Assembly (NCBI GenBank): GCA_011390275.1
Contig: JAABST010000024.1
Location: 1 to 62,600, forward strand
Reading direction: 5' to 3'
Origin: Geitlerinema sp. S16
Lineage (GTDB): Bacteria; Cyanobacteriota; Cyanobacteriia; Cyanobacteriales; Geitlerinemataceae
Length of the DNA: 62,600 bases
Shown piece by piece: positions 18,901 through 27,776 of this stretch. A model generated the notes under the pieces. It had not been told where the DNA came from, made no database searches, and saw only the letters and a list, made by a program, of their open reading frames with translations. Made by a program: the position numbers and the translations under genes. Positions within the stretch are counted from its first letter, which is position 1; the number at the start of each line of letters is the position of its first letter.

Positions 18901-19451
18901 CTACCGCTGTTATCATCTGCGTTGAGACCTGTGCTGAGACTGGTGTAAGCAACTTCCTTGGTGGGCGCGATCGCGGCATCAATACTGAGAGTGAAGCGGT
19001 TGGGGTCTGCTAAGTCCGTCAAATAAATCGAACCAGCGCCGTCGCCCAGTTTGCCGGGATAGGTCACGGAAATAACGGCATTTGCATGGGTGACATGGTT
19101 GCCGCTATAGCTGCTAAAGCTATCCCATAGCCCGACCGTATCACCACTATCATTATTATTTAACTGTAGGTCGCCCCAGTTCGTCACGGCGATGAGATTA
19201 ATCCCCGTTCCCCAAGCGGCGGTGAACTCGATCGCACTCACATCGTCAGCGTTATACAACACGGCACTTTGTCCCGCCTCAATGCTGCCGCTGGCGATAT
19301 TGGCCGTCCCGTGATCATCACCATTTTTGTCATCTAAAACATAGCCAGATAAATCAACAGTCGTGTCGCCGATATTGGTGATTTCAACCCATTCCCAGTC
19401 AGGTTCCGAACTGGCGGGGTTGAACATAATCTCGGAAAAAATAAGGGTCAC
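15945..19451 (-). CDS. secreted ExeM/NucH-like nuclease with lamin-tail, Calx-beta and RTX repeats
   Basis: The protein has 1168 residues. Domains in order: lamin-tail domain (about 1-150, EIMFNPASSEPDWEWVEI); Calx-beta (about 197-304, SEGNAGTQDLTFTVTR to a DDAG end); an OB-fold-like ExeM region (about 308-440, VTIEGIVTGDFQ, VGDRVRVTGTV); an endonuclease/exonuclease/phosphatase domain (about 590-905, NVLNYFTTLN, VVGLVELENN, NHLKSK, GDFNAY, SDHDPVIV); a Pro/Glu/Ser linker; and RTX calcium-binding nonapeptides (about 1000-1090, GGGDDLIFG, GNDELLGDRG, GGDGADTF). There is no N-terminal signal peptide, so type I secretion is expected. Probable role is extracellular DNA degradation for phosphate or nitrogen, or biofilm turnover. 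Confidence 0.9.
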   Translation of the reverse strand: MTLIFSEIMFNPASSEPDWEWVEITNIGDTTVDLSGYVLDDKNGDDHGTANIASGSIEAGQSAVLYNADDVSAIEFTAAWGTGINLIAVTNWGDLQLNNNDSGDTVGLWDSFSSYSGNHVTHANAVISVTYPGKLGDGAGSIYLTDLADPNRFTLSIDAAIAPTKEVAYTSLSTGLNADDNSGSDVGSPGSTLPPSLTIADVTRSEGNAGTQDLTFTVTRSNDTRGSATVDFTIADGSAKAGEDYTATPGTLTFNAGDKTQTITVRAIGDTTAELDETFTITLSNASGDTTITTATATGTIKNDDAGVVITKIHEIQGSGTASALDGQTVTIEGIVTGDFQTGSGTNGDLNGFYVQEEDSDRDGNAATSDGIFINDGSSPGVDVKVGDRVRVTGTVDELSQLTAITSITNATVQSSGNALPAIVDLDLPAASIATNADGKYIADLEAFEGMRVRLPETLSVTELFQLDRYGEIQLAQGGGLTQFTQTNAPNAAGYDAHLQSIAKRTILLDDGQTRQNPDPIVYPDGRLDPSDSLRRGDTIANLTGILHFGRASGTNGDETYRMMPTVAPTFNRVNARSAAPAAVGGDLTVASLNVLNYFTTLNSRGANTASEFNRQTAKLVTALARMNADVVGLVELENNYTAGANSAIATLVDRLNATVGAGTYAYINPGGLVGDDAIAVGVIYKPSAVSLAADTTIAVLTDANLPAGFSGSIFSGGNTNRSPLAVTLTENATNERFTLVVNHLKSKAESGSGADADAGDGQGSYNAMRLRGAQAIDAWLDGDPTGSDDRDLLVVGDFNAYAQEDPIAFLSGEYDNLITDRLGASAYSYVFDGQAGVLDYAFSSTTLTPQVTGVTEWHINADEADALDYDETFNPSGLFDSTTPDRASDHDPVIVGLQLRSVVENPVAPPANPPEVVVEPDISPEPEGETTPSETVENLGSAPDFSALIAQILADLEPQTDRPPSPASASATETTPSDDSVTRDRNDTTADIIAALPGNDYVNTGGGDDLIFGNVGNDELLGDRGNDSLFGGQDDDILNGGEDDDWIAGDRGADTLTGGDGADTFLFRTGDGSDLLTDFTPGQDKLVVVEILENSASGQNRPGVAIGENLIENFNVGEDRLGTVRVLSFADLTINSDGTHSTIGYNGELLARLSGVASLTATDIVGL

Positions 19452-19530
19452 GTGCGAAATCTCCGATCGAGCGAGTAGAGCAGTGAGCTGATGGCATAGT
19501 CTCTCTCTCTATCGGGGAAAAGCAGGGATA

Positions 19531-19559
19531 TATAGCGGAAGACGAAAAAAATTTAGGAC
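19531..19559. repeat. solo copy of a MITE terminal repeat
   Basis: TATAGCGGAAGACG followed by an A-rich run and TTTAGGAC resembles the ends of the element at 3073-3215. No partner end was seen nearby, so it is probably a remnant. Confidence 0.35.
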
Positions 19560-19572
19560 AGTAAAAAATCAG

Positions 19573-21555
19573 TCACAAATTGCTGGTCGGTAGCGTGGTG
19601 TTAAACGCCACACGAACCAGATCGTTTACATCGGTGTACCGTTGCCGATCGAGCGCATCAATTCTCGCTTTTTCGTCGTAAATCGCCTGTTGGTATTGGC
19701 GAGCGAGGTCGAGATTGGCGGCGAGGTTGATCGCCTCGAAACGCTGAAGCAACAGTCGATAGCGGGTTTGTCGTAGGGTGCGCTCGATCGTGGCGATCGC
19801 GCTGCGTAGGGCGATCTCGCCGCGCTGGATATCCTGGGCGGTCTTTTCGTCGAGGTAGAGCAAATGGGCGATCGCGTTAATGGTGTCGGGTTCCTCGGCG
19901 TAGCGATCCTGGAGCCAGGAGAGGGGATTCGCGCCGTGGCCGCTGGTGATCGACTCCCCCAGCGATCGCCAGAGGTGGACATGATGGGCAAAGCTAAACG
20001 CCGGTGTCGGTTCCGCCTGATCATCGAGGCGCAACTGGTCGAGATACTGCACCGCCCTGATCGCCGGTTCTCGCAACTCCGGGCAGTGGAGATACAGCCG
20101 CAAGAGGATTTCTTCAGCGGCGAGCCGGAGGGCGCGATCGCCGTCGAGTCCCGTGAGCTGAACCGTCGGTGGTGTCGGGACGGGTTCGCGGGTGTCGCTT
20201 TGGGCGGGTAGGCGCGATCGGCGGACTTGGGTGAGCAGTGTTTCGGCGATCGTCGGTACGCGACGGGCATCACCACCGGCCAAAATCTCGGCGCAGCGAT
20301 CGATGTAGTAACCACGAGCGGAGAGGTTATCGATCCGCTGGAGTAGTTTTACAAACGCACTGGTCGCCTGCTGATAGCCGTCGGCCTGGGTGATATCGCG
20401 TTCGTAGACGGTACGATCGATCTGCCAGTCAATCCACAGCGGCGCGGTGTCGAGGAGGGTGACGTACGCCTCCGGTGACGCCGACTTGAGGAAATCATCG
20501 GCGTCCTTGCCCTCGGGAATATTGAGGATGCGGAGCTGCACACCACCGCGATAGGCCAGGTCTGCGACTTCCCCGATCGCCCGGTTCGTCGCCTTAATCC
20601 CCGCCACGTCCGCGTCAAAGTTAAAAATGACCTGCTTCGATTCGGTGTAGCGCAAAAGCTGCCGCACCTGGGCTTCACTTAAAGCCGTCCCGAGCGATGC
20701 CACCGCCGTTTGAATCCCGGCGGCATGGAGCGCGATCGCATCGAAATAACCCTCCACCACCACCGCCCGATCGTCCTTGGTGATCGCTTGCTTTGCCTTA
20801 TCCAAACAAAACAGCGTTTTACCCTTATCAAATAAATCCGTTTCTGGCGAGTTGAGATACTTCGGCTTCTCGTCGCCCAGCGCCCGACCGCCGAAACCGA
20901 TCGCCCGTCCGCGATCGTCGTGAATCGGGATCATGATTCGATCGCGGAATCGATCATAATAACCATCGCCCTGCTTGCGCGGCAAAATCAGCCCTGCCGC
21001 TTCGACCAACTCCACCGGAAAATATTTGCGATCGACCAGATAGTTATACAGTGCATCCCAACCCGGTGGCGCGTAGCCGATCTGGAATTGTTGGAGGGTT
21101 GTTTCGGACAATTGGCGATCGTTCGTTAAATAGGTCAGCGCCGATCGCCCCTGACTTTGGCGCAGAGCATACTCGTAAAAATTCACCGCCACCGCGACGA
21201 TTTCGCGCAACTGCTCACGGCGGGACTGCTGGCGCTGAAATTCCTGTTGTTTTTCCGGTTCGAGCGTTTGTACCGGGACGTTATATCGCTGGGCTAAATC
21301 CAGGACAACTTCGACAAAGGATTGCTGGCCGATTTCCTTTAGGAACGAGATCGCATTTCCGCCTTTGCCACAGCCAAAGCAGTAAAACATCTGCTTGCTG
21401 GGGCTGACGGAAAAGCTGGGGGATTTTTCCTCATGAAATGGACACAGCCCCACGAAGTCGCGACCCTGTTTTTTGAGCGAAACATGATCGGAGACAATTT
21501 CGTGGATATCGGCGCGTTCTTTAACGGCGTTGATCGTATCTTCGTGGAGGCGCAT
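19573..21555 (-). CDS. dnaG: DNA primase
   Basis: This 660-residue enzyme makes RNA primers at the replication fork. The N-terminal CHC2 zinc finger is complete (Cys38, His41, Cys59, Cys62 in LCPFHEEKSPSF and FYCFGCGKGG). The catalytic core (about 125-330) has the RNA-polymerase basic region and the TOPRIM motif VVVEGYFDAIALHAAG. The C-terminal part (about 380-660) is the helicase-interaction region. No rpsU or rpoD is adjacent, as is usual in cyanobacteria. Confidence 0.97.
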   Translation of the reverse strand: MRLHEDTINAVKERADIHEIVSDHVSLKKQGRDFVGLCPFHEEKSPSFSVSPSKQMFYCFGCGKGGNAISFLKEIGQQSFVEVVLDLAQRYNVPVQTLEPEKQQEFQRQQSRREQLREIVAVAVNFYEYALRQSQGRSALTYLTNDRQLSETTLQQFQIGYAPPGWDALYNYLVDRKYFPVELVEAAGLILPRKQGDGYYDRFRDRIMIPIHDDRGRAIGFGGRALGDEKPKYLNSPETDLFDKGKTLFCLDKAKQAITKDDRAVVVEGYFDAIALHAAGIQTAVASLGTALSEAQVRQLLRYTESKQVIFNFDADVAGIKATNRAIGEVADLAYRGGVQLRILNIPEGKDADDFLKSASPEAYVTLLDTAPLWIDWQIDRTVYERDITQADGYQQATSAFVKLLQRIDNLSARGYYIDRCAEILAGGDARRVPTIAETLLTQVRRSRLPAQSDTREPVPTPPTVQLTGLDGDRALRLAAEEILLRLYLHCPELREPAIRAVQYLDQLRLDDQAEPTPAFSFAHHVHLWRSLGESITSGHGANPLSWLQDRYAEEPDTINAIAHLLYLDEKTAQDIQRGEIALRSAIATIERTLRQTRYRLLLQRFEAINLAANLDLARQYQQAIYDEKARIDALDRQRYTDVNDLVRVAFNTTLPTSNL

Positions 21556-21765
21556 CGCGATCGGTGAGTGGGTGTTTCTATCCTAGGCGGGATATGGGCG
21601 GATTTCGAGTTAACCTCTTCGTTAAAATATGACGAGCGATCGTCATGAATGTTGGCTAAATGTCGGCAAGATATTTTAAGCCCGCTTAATCCATCTGATT
21701 TGATCCGCCTAACCGCCCGTCGATCGGCGATCGCCTGACCTCCCTCGAATGAAACCCCACACGCC

Positions 21766-22593
21766 ATGACCCCTTCGAGAACTTCATCCTTATCCTTGAA
21801 TCTCCTCGCAGCACGTAACACCTCAATGACCTGCTGTCTTCGCCGTCTCGGGCTTGCGGCATTCTTGGGACTAATCGCCACAACTTCACCGCTGATCGGC
21901 CTACGCGCCGCAGTCGCCGAAACGGAAACAGTCGCGGAGGCTGAAGTGGATACGGCGAGCAACAGCACGACGATCGAAGGCGATGAGCTAACCGAAGGCC
22001 AACCCGAAACCGAAACCGATCATGATTTTGAAAATTTTGAAGATTTTGAAGTTGTACCGTTTGGCCAAGATTTACCCGCCGACGTAAACGAGCCTGACAC
22101 CTCAGACATTCCCCATAGTCCAGAACCCCCAACTCCACCGACACCCGTCGTCGATCCGGTTCCTCCGGTTGATCCCACCCCAGCCCCCACCTTCCAGCGC
22201 AAAGTTGAAACGCGCATTCAGCTTGACCTCAGCGATCGACGTCTCTCGCTCTACGCCGATGATGAACTCGTCGGCAGCTACACCGTCGCCGTCGGCAAAC
22301 CGGGCTGGGAAACCCCGACCGGCGATTACTCAGTTATGCACATGGCGATCGACCCGATTTGGGAAAACCCCTGGACGGGCGAGCTGATTTATCCGGGGCC
22401 GACCAATCCAATGGGTCGCGCTGTGATTGTGTTTCACACGGTCGGCGATGACATGATCGCTTTTCATGGCACGCCCGACGAAGGGCTACTCGGTCAGGCG
22501 GTATCCCACGGCTGCGTCCGGATGCGGAACGAGGACATTTTGGTGATGTATGACATTGTTCGACGCGGTACGCGGGTTAGCGTTGTGCCGTAG
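21766..22593 (+). CDS. L,D-transpeptidase (YkuD) with signal sequence
   Basis: The protein has 275 residues. A hydrophobic signal segment lies at about 27-50 (LGLAAFLGLIATTSPLIGL, ending near AVA). If translation starts at the inner Met21 the signal is conventional. An acidic and then Pro-rich linker (55-145) precedes the YkuD domain (about 150-275). His248-Gly-Cys250 in SHGCVRM is the catalytic site, preceded by IAFHGTPDEG. It would cross-link or modify peptidoglycan in the periplasm. It is divergent from dnaG. Confidence 0.9.
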   Translation: MTPSRTSSLSLNLLAARNTSMTCCLRRLGLAAFLGLIATTSPLIGLRAAVAETETVAEAEVDTASNSTTIEGDELTEGQPETETDHDFENFEDFEVVPFGQDLPADVNEPDTSDIPHSPEPPTPPTPVVDPVPPVDPTPAPTFQRKVETRIQLDLSDRRLSLYADDELVGSYTVAVGKPGWETPTGDYSVMHMAIDPIWENPWTGELIYPGPTNPMGRAVIVFHTVGDDMIAFHGTPDEGLLGQAVSHGCVRMRNEDILVMYDIVRRGTRVSVVP

Positions 22594-22846
22594 GAGGACA
22601 CAACTCATCGAGACTAATATTACGGTGCTGAGAGGAGAGCATTCTATTACTCGGTACTACAGACTGACAGTAGTTGAATGCCATGAATTCATCGCGATAA
22701 ATTTAAAGATTGTGTAAAGTCGCGCCATTTAGCGTAAATCGAGAGAGTGGCACGCGATTAGGTTTATGTGAAGCGTAATAAGGCGGTACTCACCGAAAAG
22801 CCTTACATACGTTTTACGCGTTCTATAGCGATAATTACCTTCTCTC

Positions 22847-23614
22847 ATGATTCCTCTCTCCATTCTAACTAACCTTAAACAAGCTACCCTTCCTGTCGTA
22901 ATTGCCGCTGGTGTTGGCCTACTTTCGACTCCTGCGAATGCTTTCTCACTACGCGATACCGAACACGGCGAATCTCTCTTCCAAGTGTTTAATTCCCTTG
23001 TTAGTATCGAATCATTTCGACTGGTAGACGAAGAGCTAAGTGTGCGAGAACTTCGGGCTGAGTCATTGCGCTGGACCGGTGGTTCAGAGTCCGTGGATGT
23101 TTTCTTCATTAACGAAGGAGCTGGATTTCGTAACCAGCTTTTCTTCACGGCAAATGGTAACGAGCCACAAATGATCTTTTCCGATATTTCCTCCCAGGAA
23201 AGTGGCCTTCCTGAATTTGACGGGACGATGGCTCTCGGCGATGGTACGAGCCTTGGAGGGTTTGCAGGTGATACAAGTTTGGATTTCCTTCTCAAGGCAA
23301 ATGGGCTGTTAGACCCGAATGGCTATATTTACGGAGCAAATACCGCACTCAATCCAGATAATCTGCAACACGTCATCGCCTATGAGTATTTCGATGAAGT
23401 GATGAGTGAATCGTGGGTCGTCCTTGGTTTTGAAGATCTCTACGGTGAATATTCCACAGAAGAAGGTGGATCTGATCGTGATTTCAACGATGTCGTCGTC
23501 GCGATTAAAGGTCTCACCGGCGATCGCGTCGAAACGGAAGACGTACCCGAGCCTTCAACAATGTTGAGCCTGATGGTCGTTTCTGGTCTGATGGGTATGA
23601 CACGTCGCCGTTAA
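22847..23614 (+). CDS. DUF4114 protein with PEP-CTERM sorting signal
   Basis: The protein has 255 residues. An N-terminal signal peptide ends near ANA (residues 1-31). The body ends in a DUF4114 motif (VVLGFEDLYGE, then GGSDRDFNDVVVAI). The C-terminus carries VPEPST, a hydrophobic helix and Arg-Arg-Arg, the PEP-CTERM signal cleaved by exosortase. It is predicted to be exported and possibly surface- or matrix-associated. The exosortase is not in this window. The 253-bp upstream region holds no other gene. Confidence 0.85.
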   Translation: MIPLSILTNLKQATLPVVIAAGVGLLSTPANAFSLRDTEHGESLFQVFNSLVSIESFRLVDEELSVRELRAESLRWTGGSESVDVFFINEGAGFRNQLFFTANGNEPQMIFSDISSQESGLPEFDGTMALGDGTSLGGFAGDTSLDFLLKANGLLDPNGYIYGANTALNPDNLQHVIAYEYFDEVMSESWVVLGFEDLYGEYSTEEGGSDRDFNDVVVAIKGLTGDRVETEDVPEPSTMLSLMVVSGLMGMTRRR

Positions 23615-23786
23615 TCCCGCTCCGTCGTGATGACGCATGATGTTTGCTGGAGGATCTCTCGTTACTCAAGCTTTTTGTTGTCTGGCTTGTGTAGGGAAAA
23701 AGGCGGTCACCAATCGGGATCGTCTTTTTCTTTGCACTTGTGAGTGACGACGAGGAAGGGGCAGACACCTAATGTTCTCGCGATCG

Positions 23787-24542
23787 CTACGATGGTGGTG
23801 TTGGTGTCTGATCTGGTGTCCGATCAACCTGATCCAACAGCGTCGCCGCAATTTCAGCGTGATAGCTTTCATCTTTCACCGTCCAGGCGTGCATTTTGGC
23901 CGGAATCGGCAGGTTGCGACCGATCGGCATTCGGGCGCTATCCGCCGGAATAATCATCAGATCGCTCGGCGTCCACAAACTGGTGTAATTAATTCGACCG
24001 AGCTGGTCGATCGCGTCCTGGTTCAAATCATTCAGAAACTCACTATTTGGGCACATTTGCCGAATTCCCGTGAACAGCGGCATCAAGAAGGCCAAGCGTG
24101 TCCCGTGGTTCGGCGCACAAATCGAGATGAAATGATCGACGCGATCGAGACCGCCCAGGCGCTGAATATAGTAGCGACTCACAAGGCCACCCATACTAAA
24201 GCCGATCACATCGATCGGACAATCGCGACCCACCTGGCGATCAATAAACTCCGCAAGCTGTTGCGCCAACACCTCAATTCCGGCGCGGCCATCATTCGGG
24301 ATCAAATCCAGCGCATACACCGTCCAGCCCTCCCGTTCGAGAAAGGCTCGCAGCGAATTAAAGACGTAGGCGCGATCGATAATGCCGTGAACGAGAAAAA
24401 CAGGATTGCGCTGTGGTGTCTGGTCAGTGTTTTGCGTACCACCACCGGTTAAATTTAGCGCAGCATCATCGCGCATCACTGCCGGTCGATCGTTCGCGGG
24501 TAAAAAACGGGACGCATCGGAATCGGAAGAATCTGGCATCAA
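23787..24542 (-). CDS. lipase/esterase-like alpha/beta hydrolase
   Basis: The protein has 251 residues. It has the alpha/beta-hydrolase start VFLVHGIIDRAYVF, the nucleophile elbow GFSMGG (the usual triacylglycerol-lipase form is GHSMGG), followed by LVSRYYIQRLGG and CAPNHGTRLAFL. A late His in KDESYHAEIA is the probable catalytic base. It has no signal peptide and no hydrophobic anchor. The N-terminal 40 residues look disordered. The substrate is unknown; lipid or acyl-ester hydrolysis is likely. Confidence 0.8.
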   Translation of the reverse strand: MMPDSSDSDASRFLPANDRPAVMRDDAALNLTGGGTQNTDQTPQRNPVFLVHGIIDRAYVFNSLRAFLEREGWTVYALDLIPNDGRAGIEVLAQQLAEFIDRQVGRDCPIDVIGFSMGGLVSRYYIQRLGGLDRVDHFISICAPNHGTRLAFLMPLFTGIRQMCPNSEFLNDLNQDAIDQLGRINYTSLWTPSDLMIIPADSARMPIGRNLPIPAKMHAWTVKDESYHAEIAATLLDQVDRTPDQTPTPPS

Positions 24543-25082
24543 ACTTTAGCCTCGGTAACAGTCTGCATCGACGGGAAGCTCGTCCTTTGACGATAGTTCC
24601 ACCATAGAAAATGCACCCCATTCCCACAGGATTGATCGTGACAGCTTACGGATCGGAACGCAACGACCGGCAAATTAACTTCAACTGACCCAATAAAATG
24701 GGCATTTTCCGTAGCGCGATCGCATCCCGAAATCTCTATTTTTTCAGGCCACACACGCTGCAATGCTCGTGAGAATCGACCATTTTTAGGTGATCGATAC
24801 GTAAGTTAATGAATTTTTGTAAAGCAAAGGCGCTGAGTCTGAGTAATTCTCCTAGGATATTCTCAGAATTGCAACGTTCCACAACAATTACGGTGTCACA
24901 TCGTTACCGAGTCGGTGCATTCGCATCGATTTGAAGCAGCGTAAGAACTCTTGTCGAGAAAGGGCTTACGCTGTCGTGTATCGCGATCGCTCATCGTGAC
25001 CTCGACGGCTCGCGCGGTATCGATACTCACAATGCGAGCCTGCGATTTCCATGCCCAATTATTGTTAAGCTCCCCTCACACC
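24543..25082. other. 540-bp intergenic region
   Basis: This is the shared upstream region of the hydrolase (-) and the small Ala/Pro-rich gene (+). No ORF with host codon bias, tRNA or known ncRNA was recognised. A near-palindrome centred on TCCTAGGA lies at 24839-24866, flanked by CTGAG/CTCAG. Confidence 0.4.
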
Positions 25083-25412
25083 ATGTTAAAAAAACTATTT
25101 GGCGGCACACAGAAAGAAGGCTTTTTTCTGGATCTAGGTGACACTCAAAGCGCCCCCGCCCCGGAAGCTGCTCCCGCTGAAACGCCCGCACCTGCACCGA
25201 TCGTCGAACCCGAACCCGTTGCGGCGGCTCCTGTTGCCGCCACCCCAGTTGCTGCCGTAACTGAAGCACCCGCCGAAGCGCCTGCCCCAGAACCGGTTAG
25301 CGTCAACTTTGCGACAACCTACCTACAGCCCAGCGATCAAGGTGCGCCGCGTCGTCGTCCCAGCGCCAACATGAGTGGTTTCCTCGATATGGCTCGCAAC
25401 GTTCGCGGTTAA
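25083..25412 (+). CDS. small Ala/Pro/Glu-rich protein
   Basis: The protein has 109 residues. An in-frame upstream ATG exists, but the MLKKLFGG start at 25083 is preferred because the sequence before it looks non-coding. The N-terminus is MLKKLFGGTQKEGFFLDLGD, the middle (24-76) is low-complexity Ala/Pro/Glu, and the C-terminus is basic and ordered (VNFATTYLQPS, RRRPSANMSGFLDMARNV). No membrane helix. Proteins of this layout, with conserved ends and a variable Pro/Ala linker, look familiar from cyanobacteria, but I know no assigned function. It is followed by a clear terminator. Confidence 0.7.
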   Translation: MLKKLFGGTQKEGFFLDLGDTQSAPAPEAAPAETPAPAPIVEPEPVAAAPVAATPVAAVTEAPAEAPAPEPVSVNFATTYLQPSDQGAPRRRPSANMSGFLDMARNVRG

Positions 25413-25467
25413 GGCTGACCTCCACTTGTTGGTGACTGCCATAGGTCAATTTTGAAAGTGTCCCATT

Positions 25468-25490
25468 GCCGCTAGACTAGCGGCTTTTTT
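25468..25490 (+). terminator. Rho-independent terminator
   Basis: GCCGCTA-GAC-TAGCGGC is a perfect 7-bp stem with a 3-base loop, followed by six or more T. It ends the small Ala/Pro-rich gene and abuts the 3' end of menD on the other strand. Confidence 0.85.
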
Positions 25491-27352
25491 TATGGATTCG
25501 AGGCATCCGGTGCGCCCAGTTGCGTGAGATAGCGCTTGCGCCATCGGGCGTCGTGCTTGCGATCGGTGCGAATGTGGAGCAAACGCAGGCCGGACACCGG
25601 TAAGGTTTTGACCTGAGTTTGCAACGCGGCGAGCGAGTCGATCGCGTAATATTCCACCCCGTAGGCGGCACACAATTGATCGAACTTGACCGTTTGCGGA
25701 GTTGCGAAAAAGTCCTCGAAGGGCGGGTCAAATTGCGCGACGGGGAGCATCTCGAAAATTCCACCACCATTGTTATCGATCAGGACGATCGTCAGGGAGC
25801 CGATGAGCGATCGCGCCGCGAGGAAACCATTGGTGTCATGCAGGAGCGCGAGATCTCCGGTGAGCATGACCGTCGGGCGGTTGCGGTGGGCGATGCCGAT
25901 CGCGCTGGAAAGCGTCCCATCGATGCCGTTCGCGCCACGATTAAACCAGGGCTGAATTCGGCGATCGTTCGGCGGCCAGAAATATTCCACGTCGCGGACG
26001 GGCATACTATTGGCGATGAATAGCGGCGTTTGCGGTGGCAGGGTTTGGGCGAGGAACCAGGCGATTTGCGGTTCGATTAGGGGTAGTATTTGTGTTGGCG
26101 AGGTGGTGGTAAGTTGGGGAGACTGGAGAAGATGATCGATCGCGGCGCGGGTGTGACGATCGCGGTGTTGCCAGGTGGCGAGGTAGGTTGAAGGGGTGGA
26201 TTTTTGGGCGGGGTTAAAGTTGGAGGTGATCGCGAGCTGGGCGGTGATTTCGGCGATCGTGCAGTAGAGCCGGTGTGTTCGTCCGTGAAGAGGATCGAGG
26301 TTGCGATCGCTCGGTTCCACGATCCAGCGTTGGGGGTCGCGATCACTCAGCCATTCCCGCAAAACTTTGCTGGTGGGCAATGCGCCGAGCTGAATTACGG
26401 CGGTGGGGGCGAGATCCTGGCGGTGGCGATCGTGGCGCAGCAGTAGATCATAGGTGGAAATCACGGGCGATCGCTCTGGATCAATCACGGCATTCCGCAG
26501 GGGCGAAAGTCCCTCGGTTAACACCGGCCAGCCGAGGCTTTGCGCGAGGGTTAACACGCGATCGGTGTAGCGATCGGGATCGGTACTGGTGGCAACACCG
26601 GCGATGATTAAGCCGCGATCGTGGGTTTGCCACTGGGCGATCGCGGTGGTGATGGGCTGCGAATCGAGGTTTCCGAAGGGGGCGGAATTTCCCGAGAGAC
26701 TGGATCGAGGGGGGAACGGTTCGATGCGATCGAAGAAATCCTCGAAAAAATTGGCAAATATAGTCGTGTCCAGTTCTGAATGATGGCGATCGCCCTCGGG
26801 AAGCGGTGGCAACGGATCGCGAAACGGACAATTGAGATGCACCGCGCCCGCTGTGGGGGCATGGCAGCCATGCCACGCTTGGACGATCGTTTGACGCAGA
26901 TAGCGCAGCAAACCACGATCGACTTGCGGAACGGTTAGCTCGGTTTGCCAGTTGGGATAGTTGCCGAACAAACGGAGCTGATCGATCGCCTGTCCCGAGT
27001 TGCACTGACGCAGTTCGGGCGGACGATCCGCCGTTAACACCAGCAGCGGTACGCGACTTTCGTAGGCTTCGATCACTGCCGGGAAAAAATTCGCCCCCGC
27101 CGTTCCTGACGTACAGACGATCGCCGTCGCTCGTCCAGTTTTGAGCGCCAGCCCCAGGGCAAAGAAGGCCGCTGATCGTTCATCAAGGACGGGAATCGCT
27201 TCGATTTCGGGGTGACGCGCGAGGGCGATCGTCAGCGGCGTGGATCGCGATCCGGGACAGACGATCGCCGTTTGCAGGCCGCACCGCGCCAGGGTTTCGA
27301 CGATTACCGACGCCCAGATTGTATTGGTATTGCGAAAATCCAACGAAGCCAT
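25490..27352 (-). CDS. menD: SEPHCHC synthase (menaquinone/phylloquinone pathway)
   Basis: This 620-residue thiamine-diphosphate enzyme condenses isochorismate with 2-oxoglutarate; in cyanobacteria it serves phylloquinone synthesis for photosystem I. The N-terminal ThDP half has CPGSRSTPL, DERSAAFFALG, CTSGTAGANFFPAVIEA and LTADRPPELR. The C-terminal half has NRGANGIDGTLSSAIG and LIDNNGGGIFEMLP. The MASLDFRN start at 27352 is preferred over a longer frame with 15 extra residues. No other men gene is adjacent. Confidence 0.95.
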   Translation of the reverse strand: MASLDFRNTNTIWASVIVETLARCGLQTAIVCPGSRSTPLTIALARHPEIEAIPVLDERSAAFFALGLALKTGRATAIVCTSGTAGANFFPAVIEAYESRVPLLVLTADRPPELRQCNSGQAIDQLRLFGNYPNWQTELTVPQVDRGLLRYLRQTIVQAWHGCHAPTAGAVHLNCPFRDPLPPLPEGDRHHSELDTTIFANFFEDFFDRIEPFPPRSSLSGNSAPFGNLDSQPITTAIAQWQTHDRGLIIAGVATSTDPDRYTDRVLTLAQSLGWPVLTEGLSPLRNAVIDPERSPVISTYDLLLRHDRHRQDLAPTAVIQLGALPTSKVLREWLSDRDPQRWIVEPSDRNLDPLHGRTHRLYCTIAEITAQLAITSNFNPAQKSTPSTYLATWQHRDRHTRAAIDHLLQSPQLTTTSPTQILPLIEPQIAWFLAQTLPPQTPLFIANSMPVRDVEYFWPPNDRRIQPWFNRGANGIDGTLSSAIGIAHRNRPTVMLTGDLALLHDTNGFLAARSLIGSLTIVLIDNNGGGIFEMLPVAQFDPPFEDFFATPQTVKFDQLCAAYGVEYYAIDSLAALQTQVKTLPVSGLRLLHIRTDRKHDARWRKRYLTQLGAPDASNP

Positions 27353-27434
27353 AAATTTAAAGAGAGTGTCGCCACCAAGCTGGGCGTCATCGAGCAATTA
27401 ACGTCCTAAGAATCCTACAAGTCGCACCAGTAGG

Positions 27435-27635
27435 GTGAGCACTGCCCACCACGATCAGCCCGCGCATCAGTATCCATGACGGTGGGCAATGCCCACCCTA
27501 CAAAACCTCTTGGGGAATCAACGACGCTATGGTTGCATACATTACCGCAGGGTGGGCAATGCCCACCCGGATCAGCCCGCGCATCAGCCCCCCACTATCC
27601 GCCCGCTAATAGCCGTGATGGTGGGCATTGCTCAC
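27435..27635. repeat. cluster of four REP-like GTGGGC palindromes
   Basis: Four copies of the 15-bp near-palindrome occur at 27435-27449, 27482-27496, 27552-27566 and 27621-27635. A longer unit is duplicated around them: GATCAGCCCGCGCATCAG appears twice, near 27453 and 27570. The spacing of 47-70 bp suggests local duplication of a REP-type unit. There is no gene in the stretch from menD to the cassette. Confidence 0.7.
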
Positions 27636-27776
27636 CCTACTTAGGTTCCTGAGATGCCGAAAGTGGGCAGTTTGACGAACGCAGTCGAGGAGCTTAGGCT
27701 GCTGTGTTGTTTCCCATCGCGCTTACTCTACATTGCGGTAGAAATCCCTATAGGGGGGTGTTATCCCGTACTTGCG

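Noticed and set aside
25060..25095. Yfr1-like CCTCACAC motif before the small Ala/Pro-rich gene
   Set aside because: The core differs from the conserved Yfr1 loop and the flanks do not form the two expected stems.
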